From Collinsella sp. (lineage in GTDB: Bacteria; Actinomycetota; Coriobacteriia; Coriobacteriales; Coriobacteriaceae), in assembly GCA_031292915.1 (NCBI GenBank), contig JAUMSH010000086.1, positions 62,001 through 126,000 on the forward strand: DNA of 64,000 nt, given 5' to 3'. Shown here piece by piece: positions 17,094 through 25,565 of the stretch. Within the stretch, counting starts at the first letter, position 1; each line of letters opens with the position of its first letter. The position numbers and the translations under genes were made by a program. Under the pieces are notes generated by a model. The model ran no database searches and had not been told where the DNA came from. It was given only the letters and a program-made list of their open reading frames with translations.

Positions 17094-17943
17094 GACGGAC
17101 TCCGTAGAATACGCGGCTCACCGAGTTATAGAAGCTCTCGGGGCCGTAATCCAGCAGCAGCACATCGCCGGGCCCACGACGCACCGCCACGCTCTCAACG
17201 GTGCCATCACAGGTAATAAACTGCCCATCGATAGCGATCGCCGGAACGCTCGGACGGTCATCAGACATAAAGATTTCGACGACATCACTCGGCGAAGTCA
17301 AGAAGGCACGGGCCTGAATGGTGTGCGGCGCAATGGGTACGCAGACCATGCCCGTATAGTCGGGGCTCACGATGGGGCCACCGGCACTGAGCGCGTAACC
17401 CGTAGAACCAGTCGCCGTGGACACGACCACGCCGTCGCCACGCAGTCGATCGATATGGTGGCCCGACACCGTGATGTCGAACTCAACCATATCGGACAGG
17501 GGGCCGCGCGTGAGCGCCATGTCGTTCAGGGCGAAAGTGCGCACGACATCCTTCGTACCGTCTTCGCGCACGGACACGATATCCGCGGCGATGGTAGCGC
17601 GACGGCTCACGTGCAGCTCACCGGACAGGGCGTCGCTCACGACCTGCAGAATGTCGCGCTCCTCGGGACTCGCAGCAGTTAAAAAGCCCAGGTGACCATA
17701 GGAAAGACCGAGGATAGGAATCTCACGATGGTTGAGGATGCGGGCAGCGCGCAGCAACGTGCCGTCGCCGCCGAGCGTAATGACCAGATCGGAGCCGTCA
17801 ATATCAGGCGTGCTCTGAATCTTGGATCGCTGGTCGGCAGCCCATGCGACCTCATAGCCCTGACGAGTGAGCCAAAGCTCGAGCATCAGGCCGCTCTCGA
17901 CCGCCTCTTGCTTGTAGTAATTGGGAACCAGAAAGACCTTCAT
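17083..17943 (-). CDS. nadK: NAD kinase
   Basis: A 286-residue cytoplasmic enzyme that makes NADP from NAD with ATP or polyphosphate. It has the diagnostic GGDGTLLRAAR (58-68) and the NAD-site motif STATGSTGYALSAGGPIV near 180-195. It overlaps the end of tlyA by 4 bases and the start of recN by 11 bases, which indicates translational coupling. Confidence 0.95.
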   Translation of the reverse strand: MKVFLVPNYYKQEAVESGLMLELWLTRQGYEVAWAADQRSKIQSTPDIDGSDLVITLGGDGTLLRAARILNHREIPILGLSYGHLGFLTAASPEERDILQVVSDALSGELHVSRRATIAADIVSVREDGTKDVVRTFALNDMALTRGPLSDMVEFDITVSGHHIDRLRGDGVVVSTATGSTGYALSAGGPIVSPDYTGMVCVPIAPHTIQARAFLTSPSDVVEIFMSDDRPSVPAIAIDGQFITCDGTVESVAVRRGPGDVLLLDYGPESFYNSVSRVFYGVRHDR

Positions 17944-18752
17944 AGCGTTGCAGCTTTCTCGCTCATAACCGATACCTGGGATTGCAGCTCGTCTTGCGAG
18001 CGGTCGCCAGATTCAAATCTAGTACCGTACAGGAAAAACTCAACGTTGCCCTTGGCACCATGAATGGGTGACACGCACACATCGACCGGGAACAGGCCCT
18101 TGGCGGCAAAGAGTTCAACCGCCGCCACGAGTGTATCGCGGCGCACGGCGGGATCGGTCACAATACCGCCCTCGCCCACCAGCGCCGCCGGAGCCTCAAA
18201 CTGCGGCTTTACGAGCGTGCAGAATGCACCCGTAGGAGCCAGGCAGGCCAGTACCGCATCGATAATGTTCGCGATGCTGGTAAACGAGACATCACACACA
18301 GCCAGGTCGATGGTGCCGGCATAGCCAAGCTCAGGCAGCTGCGTCACGTTTGTGCGCTCATGCAGCGTCACGCGATCGTCCTGACGCAATGACCAATCGA
18401 ACTGGGCGCGACCCACGTCCACCGAGACAACGGTCGCAGCGCCGCGCTTGAGCAGGCAATCAGTAAAGCCGCCCGTGGAGCAGCCCACATCGAGGCAAGC
18501 AAGGTCCGTCGGATCAATCCCAAACGCATCGAGCGCGCCCTCGAGCTTGAGCCCGCCGCGCCCAACATACGGGATGCGCCCCTTAACGTGCAGTGGCAGG
18601 CCCGGCGTCACCTTGAGCCCCGGGGAGGTCAAACGCTCACCGCCACTCGAAACCAAGCCGGCCATAAGAGTGCGAAGGGCATCCGCGCGATCGGCGCAGA
18701 TGCCCTGTGAAATCAGTTCGTCATCGAGACGCACGCGTTTCATGAATGCCAT
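17940..18752 (-). CDS. tlyA: TlyA-family rRNA 2'-O-methyltransferase
   Basis: A 270-residue methyltransferase of the TlyA/hemolysin-A family, which 2'-O-methylates 16S and 23S rRNA in mycobacteria (capreomycin target sites). An S4 RNA-binding domain (RVRLDDELISQGICADRADALR) is followed by a Rossmann methyltransferase with SAM motif LDVGCSTGGFTDCLL and KPQFEA near residue 200. The ATG at 18752 shares its first base with the xseB stop; a TTG one codon earlier and an ATG four codons later are alternatives. No signal peptide is present, which argues against a true haemolysin. Confidence 0.9.
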   Translation of the reverse strand: MAFMKRVRLDDELISQGICADRADALRTLMAGLVSSGGERLTSPGLKVTPGLPLHVKGRIPYVGRGGLKLEGALDAFGIDPTDLACLDVGCSTGGFTDCLLKRGAATVVSVDVGRAQFDWSLRQDDRVTLHERTNVTQLPELGYAGTIDLAVCDVSFTSIANIIDAVLACLAPTGAFCTLVKPQFEAPAALVGEGGIVTDPAVRRDTLVAAVELFAAKGLFPVDVCVSPIHGAKGNVEFFLYGTRFESGDRSQDELQSQVSVMSEKAATL

Positions 18753-19018
18753 CAACCATTCGTATCCGGGGATGCAGCCTGTCTATCTTGGGACTCGTTT
18801 GCCGCATCCTCATCGTATTCCTGCTCGAGCTTGTCGGCCTCACGCGGCGTCAGCTCAAACTTGTCGACCATATCGACCGCTCGGGAGCCCAGCTCAATCG
18901 CCTCGTCAAACAAATCGAGCGAACGCTCCAAGGACGTATCCTTGGAGCGAACGGTGGCGATGATCTGGTCCAGGCGATCCGAGATCTCATCGAAGTTGCG
19001 GACGGAACCCTCTGGCAT
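18752..19018 (-). CDS. xseB: Exodeoxyribonuclease VII small subunit
   Basis: An 88-residue helical protein that partners the XseA nuclease. The family core NFDEISDRLDQIIATVRSKD and LDLFDEAIELGSRA is clear; the C-terminal 25 residues are acidic and polar. GAGGAG lies 5 bases before the ATG. The large subunit XseA, often the immediate neighbour, is not encoded anywhere in this window. Confidence 0.9.
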   Translation of the reverse strand: MPEGSVRNFDEISDRLDQIIATVRSKDTSLERSLDLFDEAIELGSRAVDMVDKFELTPREADKLEQEYDEDAANESQDRQAASPDTNG

Positions 19019-19020
19019 GG

Positions 19021-19608
19021 CTACTCCTCGACGGAGTCGGCCTCGACGGCCCCAGCGGCGTCTGCATCCTCGTCAAGTACACCGGCGGCAGCCTGAGCGG
19101 CAGCGACCTTGGCGGCAGCCTCGGCAGCCTGTGCCTCCTCGCGAGCGCGATCTTCGGCCAGCAGCTCTTGGTACAGGTCCTCGCCCGGCAGCTCCTCGCT
19201 GCGAGCGATCTTGCCCAGCACGCCGTTGACGAACGAAGCGGACTGGTCGGTGCCATAGGCCTTGGCAAGCTCGACGGCCTCGTTGATTACGATGGCGTCC
19301 GAGACCTCCTCGTCGGTGAGGAAACGCATCTCGTAAACGGCGATACGCAGCAGATTGCGGTCGGCGCCGGGCATGCGCATAAGATCCCAGTTCTTGGCAA
19401 CGGAGCGCAGAGCACAGTCGATGCGATCGATATGCTCGTAGGCACCACGGCAAAGCTCCAGCGCATAGGGGTCGAGGGGACCCTTCGAGATCAGGAAATC
19501 ACCCTCGAGGACGCGCTCGAGTGGGCTGTCCGTGGCCTCGGCCTGGAACAGCAGCTGCAGCGCCTGACTGCGGGCAAGCGTGCGCCCGCGATAAACCTTA
19601 AGGCTCAA
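19021..19608 (-). CDS. nusB: Transcription antitermination factor NusB
   Basis: A 195-residue RNA-binding factor for rRNA antitermination. The NusB domain runs from GRTLARSQALQLLFQ to about residue 145, with the typical DRNLLRIAVYEM and AIVINEAVELAKAYGTDQSASFVNGVLGKI. The last about 45 residues are Ala/Glu-rich and acidic, an extension beyond the usual 130-150 length. The start is a TTG, supported by AAGGAG 6 bases upstream that overlaps the asp23 stop, so the two are coupled. Confidence 0.93.
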   Translation of the reverse strand: MSLKVYRGRTLARSQALQLLFQAEATDSPLERVLEGDFLISKGPLDPYALELCRGAYEHIDRIDCALRSVAKNWDLMRMPGADRNLLRIAVYEMRFLTDEEVSDAIVINEAVELAKAYGTDQSASFVNGVLGKIARSEELPGEDLYQELLAEDRAREEAQAAEAAAKVAAAQAAAGVLDEDADAAGAVEADSVEE

Positions 19609-19611
19609 AGG

Positions 19612-19974
19612 TTACTCCTTGGGGAAAACGAGGCCGTCGATGCAAACGTCGACGCGCTCGACCTCAACGCCCACCTGGGCATCGATGGCGGCGACCACGG
19701 CGGCGCGAACGGCCTCGGCGAGTTTCTTGAACGGATAGCCAAAGAACACCACGACGCGCACGGTAAGTGCGAGCTTGTCGCCGACGACCTCGGCCTCGAC
19801 CGCCGGCTCGGAAGCCGGGGCCTTGGACGAAAGCATCATGGAGACAAGGTTGGTGGCAAGGTCCTTGACGCCAACGGAGGCGATGCCCTCGACATCCGAC
19901 ACGGCGCGCGAGACGATGGCGGTCAGAACATCGGGCGAAATGCCGATGCCGTCAATCTTGATTTCCTGGGGCAT
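19612..19974 (-). CDS. Asp23/Gls24-family envelope stress protein
   Basis: A 120-residue Asp23-domain protein (DUF322), opening with IKIDGIGISPDVLTAIVSRAVSDVEG and containing the conserved VRVVVFFGYPFKKLAEAVRAAVVAAI. Members are abundant cytoplasmic proteins linked to cell-envelope homeostasis. AGGAGG lies close before the ATG at 19974. It sits between efp and nusB, the position this family commonly holds in Gram-positive genomes. Confidence 0.9.
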   Translation of the reverse strand: MPQEIKIDGIGISPDVLTAIVSRAVSDVEGIASVGVKDLATNLVSMMLSSKAPASEPAVEAEVVGDKLALTVRVVVFFGYPFKKLAEAVRAAVVAAIDAQVGVEVERVDVCIDGLVFPKE

Positions 19975-19998
19975 GAGTCCTCCTAGAAGATTTGGTTG

Positions 19999-20562
19999 CT
20001 AGACGCGGGAGACGAACTTGCCGTCGCGGGTGTCAACCTTGATGACCTCGCCCTCGTTGAGGTACATGGGGACCTGGATGACAGCGCCGGTGTCGATCGT
20101 GGCCGGCTTGGTGGAACCCTGGACGGTGTCGCCCTTAAAGCCCGGGTCGGTTTGGACGATGGTGGTCTCGATGAACATCGGCGGAGTCACGCCCATGAGC
20201 TCATCGTCGGCAAAGAGCAGCTGGCAAATGTCGTTCTCGCGCAGCCACTTGGAGTTCTCGCCCACCATGTCCTCGGGAACGGGAACCTGCTCATAGGTCT
20301 CGTTGTCCATGAAGATGTAGTCGGCGCCATCGTTGTAGAGATACTGGAACTCACGGGTGGTGAGCATGACGCTCTCGAACTTGGTGCCGGCGTTGCAGGT
20401 GTTCTCGACGACGCGGCCGCTCTTGATGTCGCGGGTCTTGTAGCGCACAAACGCGCCGCCCTTGCCCGGCTTGACATGCTGGAACTCGACGATGGTGTAG
20501 ACCTTGTCCTTAATGCGGAGACCGAGGCCGTTCTTGAAGTCGGCGGTAGAAATGGTAGGCAT
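19999..20562 (-). CDS. efp: Elongation factor P
   Basis: A 187-residue factor that helps ribosomes through polyproline stretches. It opens with ISTADFKNGLGLRIKDKVYTIVEFQHVKPGKGGAFVR; the loop PGKGGA holds the lysine that some bacteria modify, and the three beta-barrel domains follow with SKPATIDTGAVIQVPMYLNEGEVIKVDTRDG at the end. AAAGG precedes the ATG at 20562; a longer frame to 20595 has no ribosome site. It starts the asp23-nusB-xseB-tlyA-nadK-recN run. Confidence 0.96.
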   Translation of the reverse strand: MPTISTADFKNGLGLRIKDKVYTIVEFQHVKPGKGGAFVRYKTRDIKSGRVVENTCNAGTKFESVMLTTREFQYLYNDGADYIFMDNETYEQVPVPEDMVGENSKWLRENDICQLLFADDELMGVTPPMFIETTIVQTDPGFKGDTVQGSTKPATIDTGAVIQVPMYLNEGEVIKVDTRDGKFVSRV

Positions 20563-20656
20563 AGCGACCTTTCTTGTTATGGGCAGAACGCACAAGCGTC
20601 CAAATTACATACGACCGAAATTATACACTTGCAGACGGCGACTGCAGCGAGCGCAT

Positions 20657-20699
20657 AAAAAGAGAACGCGGGGCGCCCGAATCTATCCGGACGCCCCGC
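20657..20699 (-). terminator. Terminator after the M24 aminopeptidase gene
   Basis: GCGGGGCGTCCGGA pairs imperfectly with the C-rich return strand to GCCCCGC on the minus strand, followed by GTTCTCTTTTT. It separates the pepQ-side operon from efp, so efp needs its own promoter in 20563-20656. Confidence 0.75.
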
Positions 20700-20721
20700 C
20701 CCAAAAAACTATCGAAATGGG

Positions 20722-21852
20722 CTAGCAATCGATGACGTGCAGGTCGTGAGGGGTCTTGGTGAAGGGCTCGTAGCCGTTCTCGGTGACCACGCCGTAGTCC
20801 TCCAGGCGCACGCCGCCCACACCGGGCAGATACACGCCGGGCTCCATGGTGATAACCGAGCCGACCTCGATAGTGTTCTTGCTGCGGTTGAAGTTGGGCA
20901 GCTCATGGATGTCGATGCCCACGCCGTGGCCCAGGCCATGGTTGTAGTAATCGCCATAACCGGCATCGCCGATGATCTTCTTGGAAAGCTTGAAAATGTC
21001 GTTACCCTCGACGCCCGGATGGATGGCGGCGACGCACTCCTCGTGGGTGCGGCGCACGAGCGCGTACAGGTCGAGCTGCTCCTGGGTAGGCTCGCCCATC
21101 ACGACGGTGCGCGTCATGTCGGAACGATAATCGCAGTAGCCCGCACCGTAATCCATGAGGACGAAGTCGCCCTTCTCGATCACGCGGTCACTCGGCACGG
21201 CATGCGGGTTGGCGGTATTGGGGCCGCTTGCCACGATGGAGCCGAAGGCCAAGCTGTCGGCGCCGTTGGCGAACATAAAGTTCTCGAGCTCGTTGCGAAC
21301 CTGCTTCTCGGTCATACCAGGCTTAATAAAGCCGAGCATATGCTGGAAGGCGGCATCGGTGATCGACTGCGCATGGCGCATGAGCTCGATCTCCTCGGCG
21401 TCCTTGATGGCGCGCATCTTGCGGATGTCGTCATGCATCAGCGGCAACATGCAGGCGACGGAACGGTCCTCCAGACCACGCTGAATACCCTGGTAGAAGT
21501 TGATCTGCATGTCGTCCTCGACAGCGCAGACGCGGCACTTGTTGGCCGCAATCTTGCCGGCGACCCAACCGGGGATGGTGCCCTCGTCCATGTCGTAGAC
21601 CCAGGGGCTGCCGGCGGGCGTGTTCTCCTCAAAGCTGTTGAGGTAGCGCGAGTCGGTATGGAACAGGCACTGGTCAGCCGTAATAAACGCCGCGTGCGGG
21701 AACTCGAAGGTGTAGTCGAAGACGCCCTTCACGCCCGTGAGCCAACGAAGATTGGCCTCGTCGCGTACCACGATGGCGTCGTAGCCGCGCTCGACCATCA
21801 GGGCACGGACACGTTCGATACGACCGGCAGGACCGGCAGCAAACTCAGACAT
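20722..21852 (-). CDS. pepQ: M24-family Xaa-Pro aminopeptidase
   Basis: A 376-residue pita-bread-fold metallopeptidase cleaving Xaa-Pro peptides. The N-terminal creatinase-like domain (1-135) is followed by the catalytic domain with all five metal ligands visible: D in [10 protein letters not shown] in SDMTRT, H in HGLGHGVG, E in ITMEPGVY and E in VRLEDYG. AAAGGA lies 7 bases before the ATG. It follows the aroB-like gene and precedes efp, the usual actinobacterial order. The symbol pepQ/pepP is by family only; substrate length preference is unknown. Confidence 0.92.
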   Translation of the reverse strand: MSEFAAGPAGRIERVRALMVERGYDAIVVRDEANLRWLTGVKGVFDYTFEFPHAAFITADQCLFHTDSRYLNSFEENTPAGSPWVYDMDEGTIPGWVAGKIAANKCRVCAVEDDMQINFYQGIQRGLEDRSVACMLPLMHDDIRKMRAIKDAEEIELMRHAQSITDAAFQHMLGFIKPGMTEKQVRNELENFMFANGADSLAFGSIVASGPNTANPHAVPSDRVIEKGDFVLMDYGAGYCDYRSDMTRTVVMGEPTQEQLDLYALVRRTHEECVAAIHPGVEGNDIFKLSKKIIGDAGYGDYYNHGLGHGVGIDIHELPNFNRSKNTIEVGSVITMEPGVYLPGVGGVRLEDYGVVTENGYEPFTKTPHDLHVIDC

Positions 21853-21984
21853 GCAGATTCCTTTCTTATTGTCTCAAAAAGTGCGGGACGGGTCTCAACC
21901 GAACGTCGGAATCGCATGCGAACCGCAACCGATTGGAAACCCGTCCCTCAACATGATACGAAAGACGATGGATGTCAATAAATC

Positions 21985-23094
21985 TTAGAGAAGTTCTTTG
22001 CGAGAAGCCAAGTAGGCGTGAGCGTGACGCTCAAGAACCTCGTCCTCAACGCTCGTTAGACGAATGGCGCCGAGTGCCGCGGGCAGCGGCAACATGCTGC
22101 GGTTCGAGCGGGCGAACTGCTGCTTGCGGAACTCCTCGATAAACGCGGTGGGCTCCAGATCGAAGGCAAGCTCCTCGATGCCAAAGTCCTCCAGGCAGTC
22201 ATCGACCTCAAAAACGTAATCGATATCGAAGTCGCAGGCATCGTGGGCAACGCGCGCCTCAAAGCGCATGCCCTCGGATAACAGCTGGTAGGCAGGGACC
22301 TGCGAAGCGGCATCGCCCAAGCAGGCGCGCAGGGTGCGCTCCCCCGTCTTACCAAAATCGAGCGCATGACGTGCGCTCGGGTTCGTGGCCATCAGTACGT
22401 CCTTTCGGGCAGTCTGAGACCACTGAACGGCATTGACGAGCGCGACCTCCTCGCCCGCGAGAATCTCGGGGACGGTCTCGGTAAACTGATTCCAGCGGGA
22501 CTTGCTGCTCGAAAGCATGGTGCCAACAAGTACCACATAGCCGAGCTTGAGGTCCTCGGGGTCCGCCTCGCGAACAAGGTCGAGGTCACACACGACCAGG
22601 CCCGGCTCGGGACGGAACGCGATAGCGGGAAGCGCATTCGCCGACGAGGCGACGAGCGGCTTCATGGTCGTCGCGACCGTGAGCATGGCGTCGAACGTCG
22701 TCGGCAGCAACGCGCACTCGGTGCGGCCGCACCACTGATTGGCACACCAGCTAACAACCGAGCAGGTTGCGGCATCGCCAACGGCGACAACCAGATCGTC
22801 ACAGGTAATGCCATTGGCAGTCAGGGCGCCAAAGATAGCATCGGCATCAGCAAGCGTGGCACCAGCAGGCGAAACCTCGAGGACGAGCAGCGACACGGCA
22901 AAACCGGCATCGACCAGCGCATGCTCGACGACCTCACCAAAACGCTCGGATGTGGCGTCGTTCCAAACCACCATCGCGCGCTTAGGCTTGCCCACAGCCG
23001 AGGCAAACATGCGCGACAACTCATCGAACGCGCCCAATCCGACACGGACATCGACGCTGCGGTTTTGGAAATTGATCAGTTGACGGCGAATCAT
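21985..23094 (-). CDS. 3-dehydroquinate synthase homologue lacking active-site residues
   Basis: A 369-residue protein at the aroB position that aligns with AroB through DDLVVAVGDAATCSVVSW, ALLPTTFDAMLTVATTMK and HALDFGKTGERTL. The NAD-binding GGG of AroB is reduced to GD, the metal ligand E in the usual GMAEV block is absent, and the two histidines of the usual GHTxGHA and HGxAV blocks are replaced (GKTGERT, EGMRFE). I infer a pseudoenzyme or a protein with a new function. The frame is intact and the ATG at 23094 overlaps the aroK stop as ATGA, so it is still translated with aroK. Database pipelines may call it AroB. Confidence 0.75.
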   Translation of the reverse strand: MIRRQLINFQNRSVDVRVGLGAFDELSRMFASAVGKPKRAMVVWNDATSERFGEVVEHALVDAGFAVSLLVLEVSPAGATLADADAIFGALTANGITCDDLVVAVGDAATCSVVSWCANQWCGRTECALLPTTFDAMLTVATTMKPLVASSANALPAIAFRPEPGLVVCDLDLVREADPEDLKLGYVVLVGTMLSSSKSRWNQFTETVPEILAGEEVALVNAVQWSQTARKDVLMATNPSARHALDFGKTGERTLRACLGDAASQVPAYQLLSEGMRFEARVAHDACDFDIDYVFEVDDCLEDFGIEELAFDLEPTAFIEEFRKQQFARSNRSMLPLPAALGAIRLTSVEDEVLERHAHAYLASRKELL

Positions 23095-23624
23095 AGCAGC
23101 CCACGCTCCAAAAGCATCTCGGCACAAAGGTAGGAAACGTCCTCGAAGGACTTGTTGCGAATATCAAGGGTAAGGTCGGCGGCCTGGCGATACAGCGGAC
23201 GGCGATGCTCAAACAGGAGCGCAGCATGCTCGGGCGAACGGAAATCGGGGCGCGTGTCGGACCGACGAATCTGTCGAATCGAATCCTCGAAGTCGCCCTC
23301 GAGGTACACGCACGTACCCATTTCGTGCATCAGCTCAATATTCACCGGCGTTTCGACGATACCGCCCCCGCACGAAACCAACAGGCTGCGCTCGCTTTGG
23401 AGCGAACGGAGCGCCGAGGTCTCGAGCTCGCGAAAACGACCCTCACCCTCGGTCTCAAAAATCTCGGTTACCGACTTGCCGCAACGGCGCACGACCAGGC
23501 GGTCGGTATCGATAAAACGCCGCTTGAACATGGTTCCGACGTTGCGCGCGAGCGTCGATTTGCCCGCGCCCAAAAAGCCAATAAAGAAGATATGGTCGCA
23601 GCCGTGTTTGATGTGCTGGGACAT
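23091..23624 (-). CDS. aroK: Shikimate kinase
   Basis: A 177-residue P-loop kinase that phosphorylates shikimate in aromatic amino acid synthesis. Key features are intact: Walker A GFLGAGKST (about 16-24), the IDTD substrate aspartate, RFRELE, the SCGGGIV loop and lid arginines in RPDFRS and RRPLYR. It is coupled by a 4-base overlap to the degenerate aroB-like gene and follows the yqeG-type gene. Other shikimate pathway genes are not in the window. Confidence 0.92.
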   Translation of the reverse strand: MSQHIKHGCDHIFFIGFLGAGKSTLARNVGTMFKRRFIDTDRLVVRRCGKSVTEIFETEGEGRFRELETSALRSLQSERSLLVSCGGGIVETPVNIELMHEMGTCVYLEGDFEDSIRQIRRSDTRPDFRSPEHAALLFEHRRPLYRQAADLTLDIRNKSFEDVSYLCAEMLLERGLL

Positions 23625-23632
23625 GACGAGAC

Positions 23633-24130
23633 CTATTCCTCGCAGGGAAGGTCGCGCAGGGCCCGGCGCTCAAAGATACGGAAGATCTGCGTATACCACA
23701 GGTCCTGCGTCGCCTGCGGCTTTACCAGGATGGTATCGACGCCGGCGAAGTTGCCGCTCCACACGTCCGTGTAGAGCTGATCACCGATCAGCACAGCCTC
23801 GCCGGCTGTGGCGCCGAGGCGCTTAAGGCCCGCCTTGAGGGCAAACGGCGCCGGCTTCATGGCGTGGCTGATGGCCTCGAGTCCCAGCTCGCGCGCAGAA
23901 CTCATGACCTGGTCGCGATGCCAGTTGTTGGACACCATGCACAGCTTAAAGCCTTTGGCGCGGGCGGCGTCGAGCCAAGCGGAAACCGCGGCGGGAACCT
24001 GCTCGGTGTCGCGCGGCACCAAGGTGTTATCGCGATCGAGCAGAATGGCGCGTTTGCCGTCGGCCCACAGGGTATTAAGGTCGATGCGATCGACCGAGGC
24101 AACGTATCGTTTGGGGCTAAAAATCCTCAT
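23633..24130 (-). CDS. YqeG-family HAD IIIA phosphatase
   Basis: A 165-residue haloacid-dehalogenase phosphatase. Motif I is LLDRDNTLV (the second aspartate of the usual DxDxT is N here, as in YqeG proteins), motif II is in MVSNNWH, and motif III/IV is MKPAPFALKAGLKRLG followed by LIGDQLYTDVWSGN. The phosphatidylglycerophosphatase relatives (GEP4/YqeG) share this layout. The ATG at 24130 lies one base after the mltG stop, so the two are coupled; a much longer upstream frame lies inside mltG and was rejected. Confidence 0.88.
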   Translation of the reverse strand: MRIFSPKRYVASVDRIDLNTLWADGKRAILLDRDNTLVPRDTEQVPAAVSAWLDAARAKGFKLCMVSNNWHRDQVMSSARELGLEAISHAMKPAPFALKAGLKRLGATAGEAVLIGDQLYTDVWSGNFAGVDTILVKPQATQDLWYTQIFRIFERRALRDLPCEE

Positions 24131-24131
24131 G

Positions 24132-25565
24132 CTAATTCCAAGACTGTTGATGCTCTTCGTAGGTTTGCGAGAAGTACTCCTCGTCCTGCGTAATGTAGAA
24201 ATACAGGTCATCAGAGTCGGTCGGCTCAAGGGTGGCCTTGAGCGCCTCGAGCGACGGAGAGCAGATGGGCGTGGGCGGCAGGCCCTCATGCTTATAGGTG
24301 TTATACGGACTATCGCTCTGCAGGTCCTCGGCAGTAACCTCGCCACCGGTGACATACATCATAGTCGCATCGCTATTGAGATAGCGCAGGCCATCGAGCT
24401 TGCCGGCAAGGCGGTTGTAGAAAACCGAGGCCACATGCGCACGTTGATCGGCGTTGAGGCCCTCGCGCTCAACGATAGAGGCCAAGTTGACGATGTCGTA
24501 GTCGGACATCTCCACACCGTAGCGTTCCATGATCTTGGCTTCGCAGCTCGCAAAGTCAAGCGAATTGTACTCGGTCTTAAACTGATCGAGCATAGCGCGA
24601 ATCACGCCATCGGCCGTCGGCGAATCACCCAACGAATAGGTCTTGGGGAACAAGAAACCCTCGAGCGAGTCGTTAGCGGCGCCCTTAAGGAAGCTATAGT
24701 CGTCCACGTAGTTGGAGGCCTTGGCCTGGTTGAGGAAGTCTTCCTTAGAGATGCTGTCGTAGGCCTGGGCCACACGGTCGGCGACTTGATCGACCGTCAG
24801 GCCCTCAGGGATAGTCAGCGCATTGGAGCCCGCGTTGGGGCCTTCCATGAGCTGCTGAACAACCTTGGTCGCATCCATGAGTGTGGTGAACGAATAATCA
24901 CCAGGCTTGAGCGACATATCGGCGTTGAGCTTTTTCACCGCCGCATAATAATCCTTGGGATTTTCGACGATATGATTCTCGGAGAGAATCGAAGCGATGC
25001 TGTCACCCGAGGCACCATCGGGAATCGTGATAGTAACCTGCTGGCCTGCAACGACTTTCGCACCCTCACCGCCAAAGAAGCCCTTGACGGCTGGCACGAC
25101 AAAGAAAACGATCGCGACAAGCGCAAGCACGGCAACAACGCCACCGATAATCATAGGCACCGGGGAGCTTTTCTTTTGAGCACCGCGACGAGCATGCGTG
25201 TTGTAGCTCGAGCGGGTCGCCGGAGCAACGCCATGCGAACCACGAGCGTGATGCGAATGCGATTGGGGGGCCTGCGTTCGCTGGGTAGGTGCCTGCTGCT
25301 TAAAGCGGGTGCCGCCTGCAGGCTGGGCCGTACGAGCAGTGGGCTGCTGAGCCGCGTGAGAAGCCGGATGCTGAACCGAACGAGCAGAAGGCTGCTGACC
25401 CGTCCGTTGAACAGGTTGGGCCGAACGAGAGAAGGACTGCGCCGGGCGCGCGGCAGGCTGAGCTGCGCGCTGCGTCGGCTGTGCCGGACGCTGGCCAGGC
25501 TGGGCAGGGCGCGACGCCGGCTGCTGTGTACGATTCGGCTGGCGCGGATCGGAAGCACTAGGCAT
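24132..25565 (-). CDS. mltG: Endolytic murein transglycosylase MltG
   Basis: A 477-residue membrane-anchored enzyme that cuts nascent peptidoglycan strands. Residues 1-100 are an unusual low-complexity cytoplasmic tail of Q, P, A and R repeats (RPAQ, RTAQ, RSAQ). One membrane segment IIGGVVAVLALVAIVFFVV follows near 120-140, then a LysM-like part (KVVAGQQVTITIPDGAS) and the YceG catalytic domain with the LASIVEREG glutamate and DATMMYVTGG. GAGGAGG precedes the ATG at 25565. It overlaps ruvX by 8 bases. Confidence 0.93.
   Translation of the reverse strand: MPSASDPRQPNRTQQPASRPAQPGQRPAQPTQRAAQPAARPAQSFSRSAQPVQRTGQQPSARSVQHPASHAAQQPTARTAQPAGGTRFKQQAPTQRTQAPQSHSHHARGSHGVAPATRSSYNTHARRGAQKKSSPVPMIIGGVVAVLALVAIVFFVVPAVKGFFGGEGAKVVAGQQVTITIPDGASGDSIASILSENHIVENPKDYYAAVKKLNADMSLKPGDYSFTTLMDATKVVQQLMEGPNAGSNALTIPEGLTVDQVADRVAQAYDSISKEDFLNQAKASNYVDDYSFLKGAANDSLEGFLFPKTYSLGDSPTADGVIRAMLDQFKTEYNSLDFASCEAKIMERYGVEMSDYDIVNLASIVEREGLNADQRAHVASVFYNRLAGKLDGLRYLNSDATMMYVTGGEVTAEDLQSDSPYNTYKHEGLPPTPICSPSLEALKATLEPTDSDDLYFYITQDEEYFSQTYEEHQQSWN

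Noticed and set aside
24131..24355. N-terminal extension of the YqeG-type protein
   Set aside because: The added residues are Arg/Ser/Pro-rich and lie inside the mltG coding region; the ATG at 24130 gives the normal family length.
25265..25540. Repeats resembling a tandem array in the mltG region
   Set aside because: They are degenerate codon-level repeats of the Q/P/A/R tail, not a CRISPR or satellite array.
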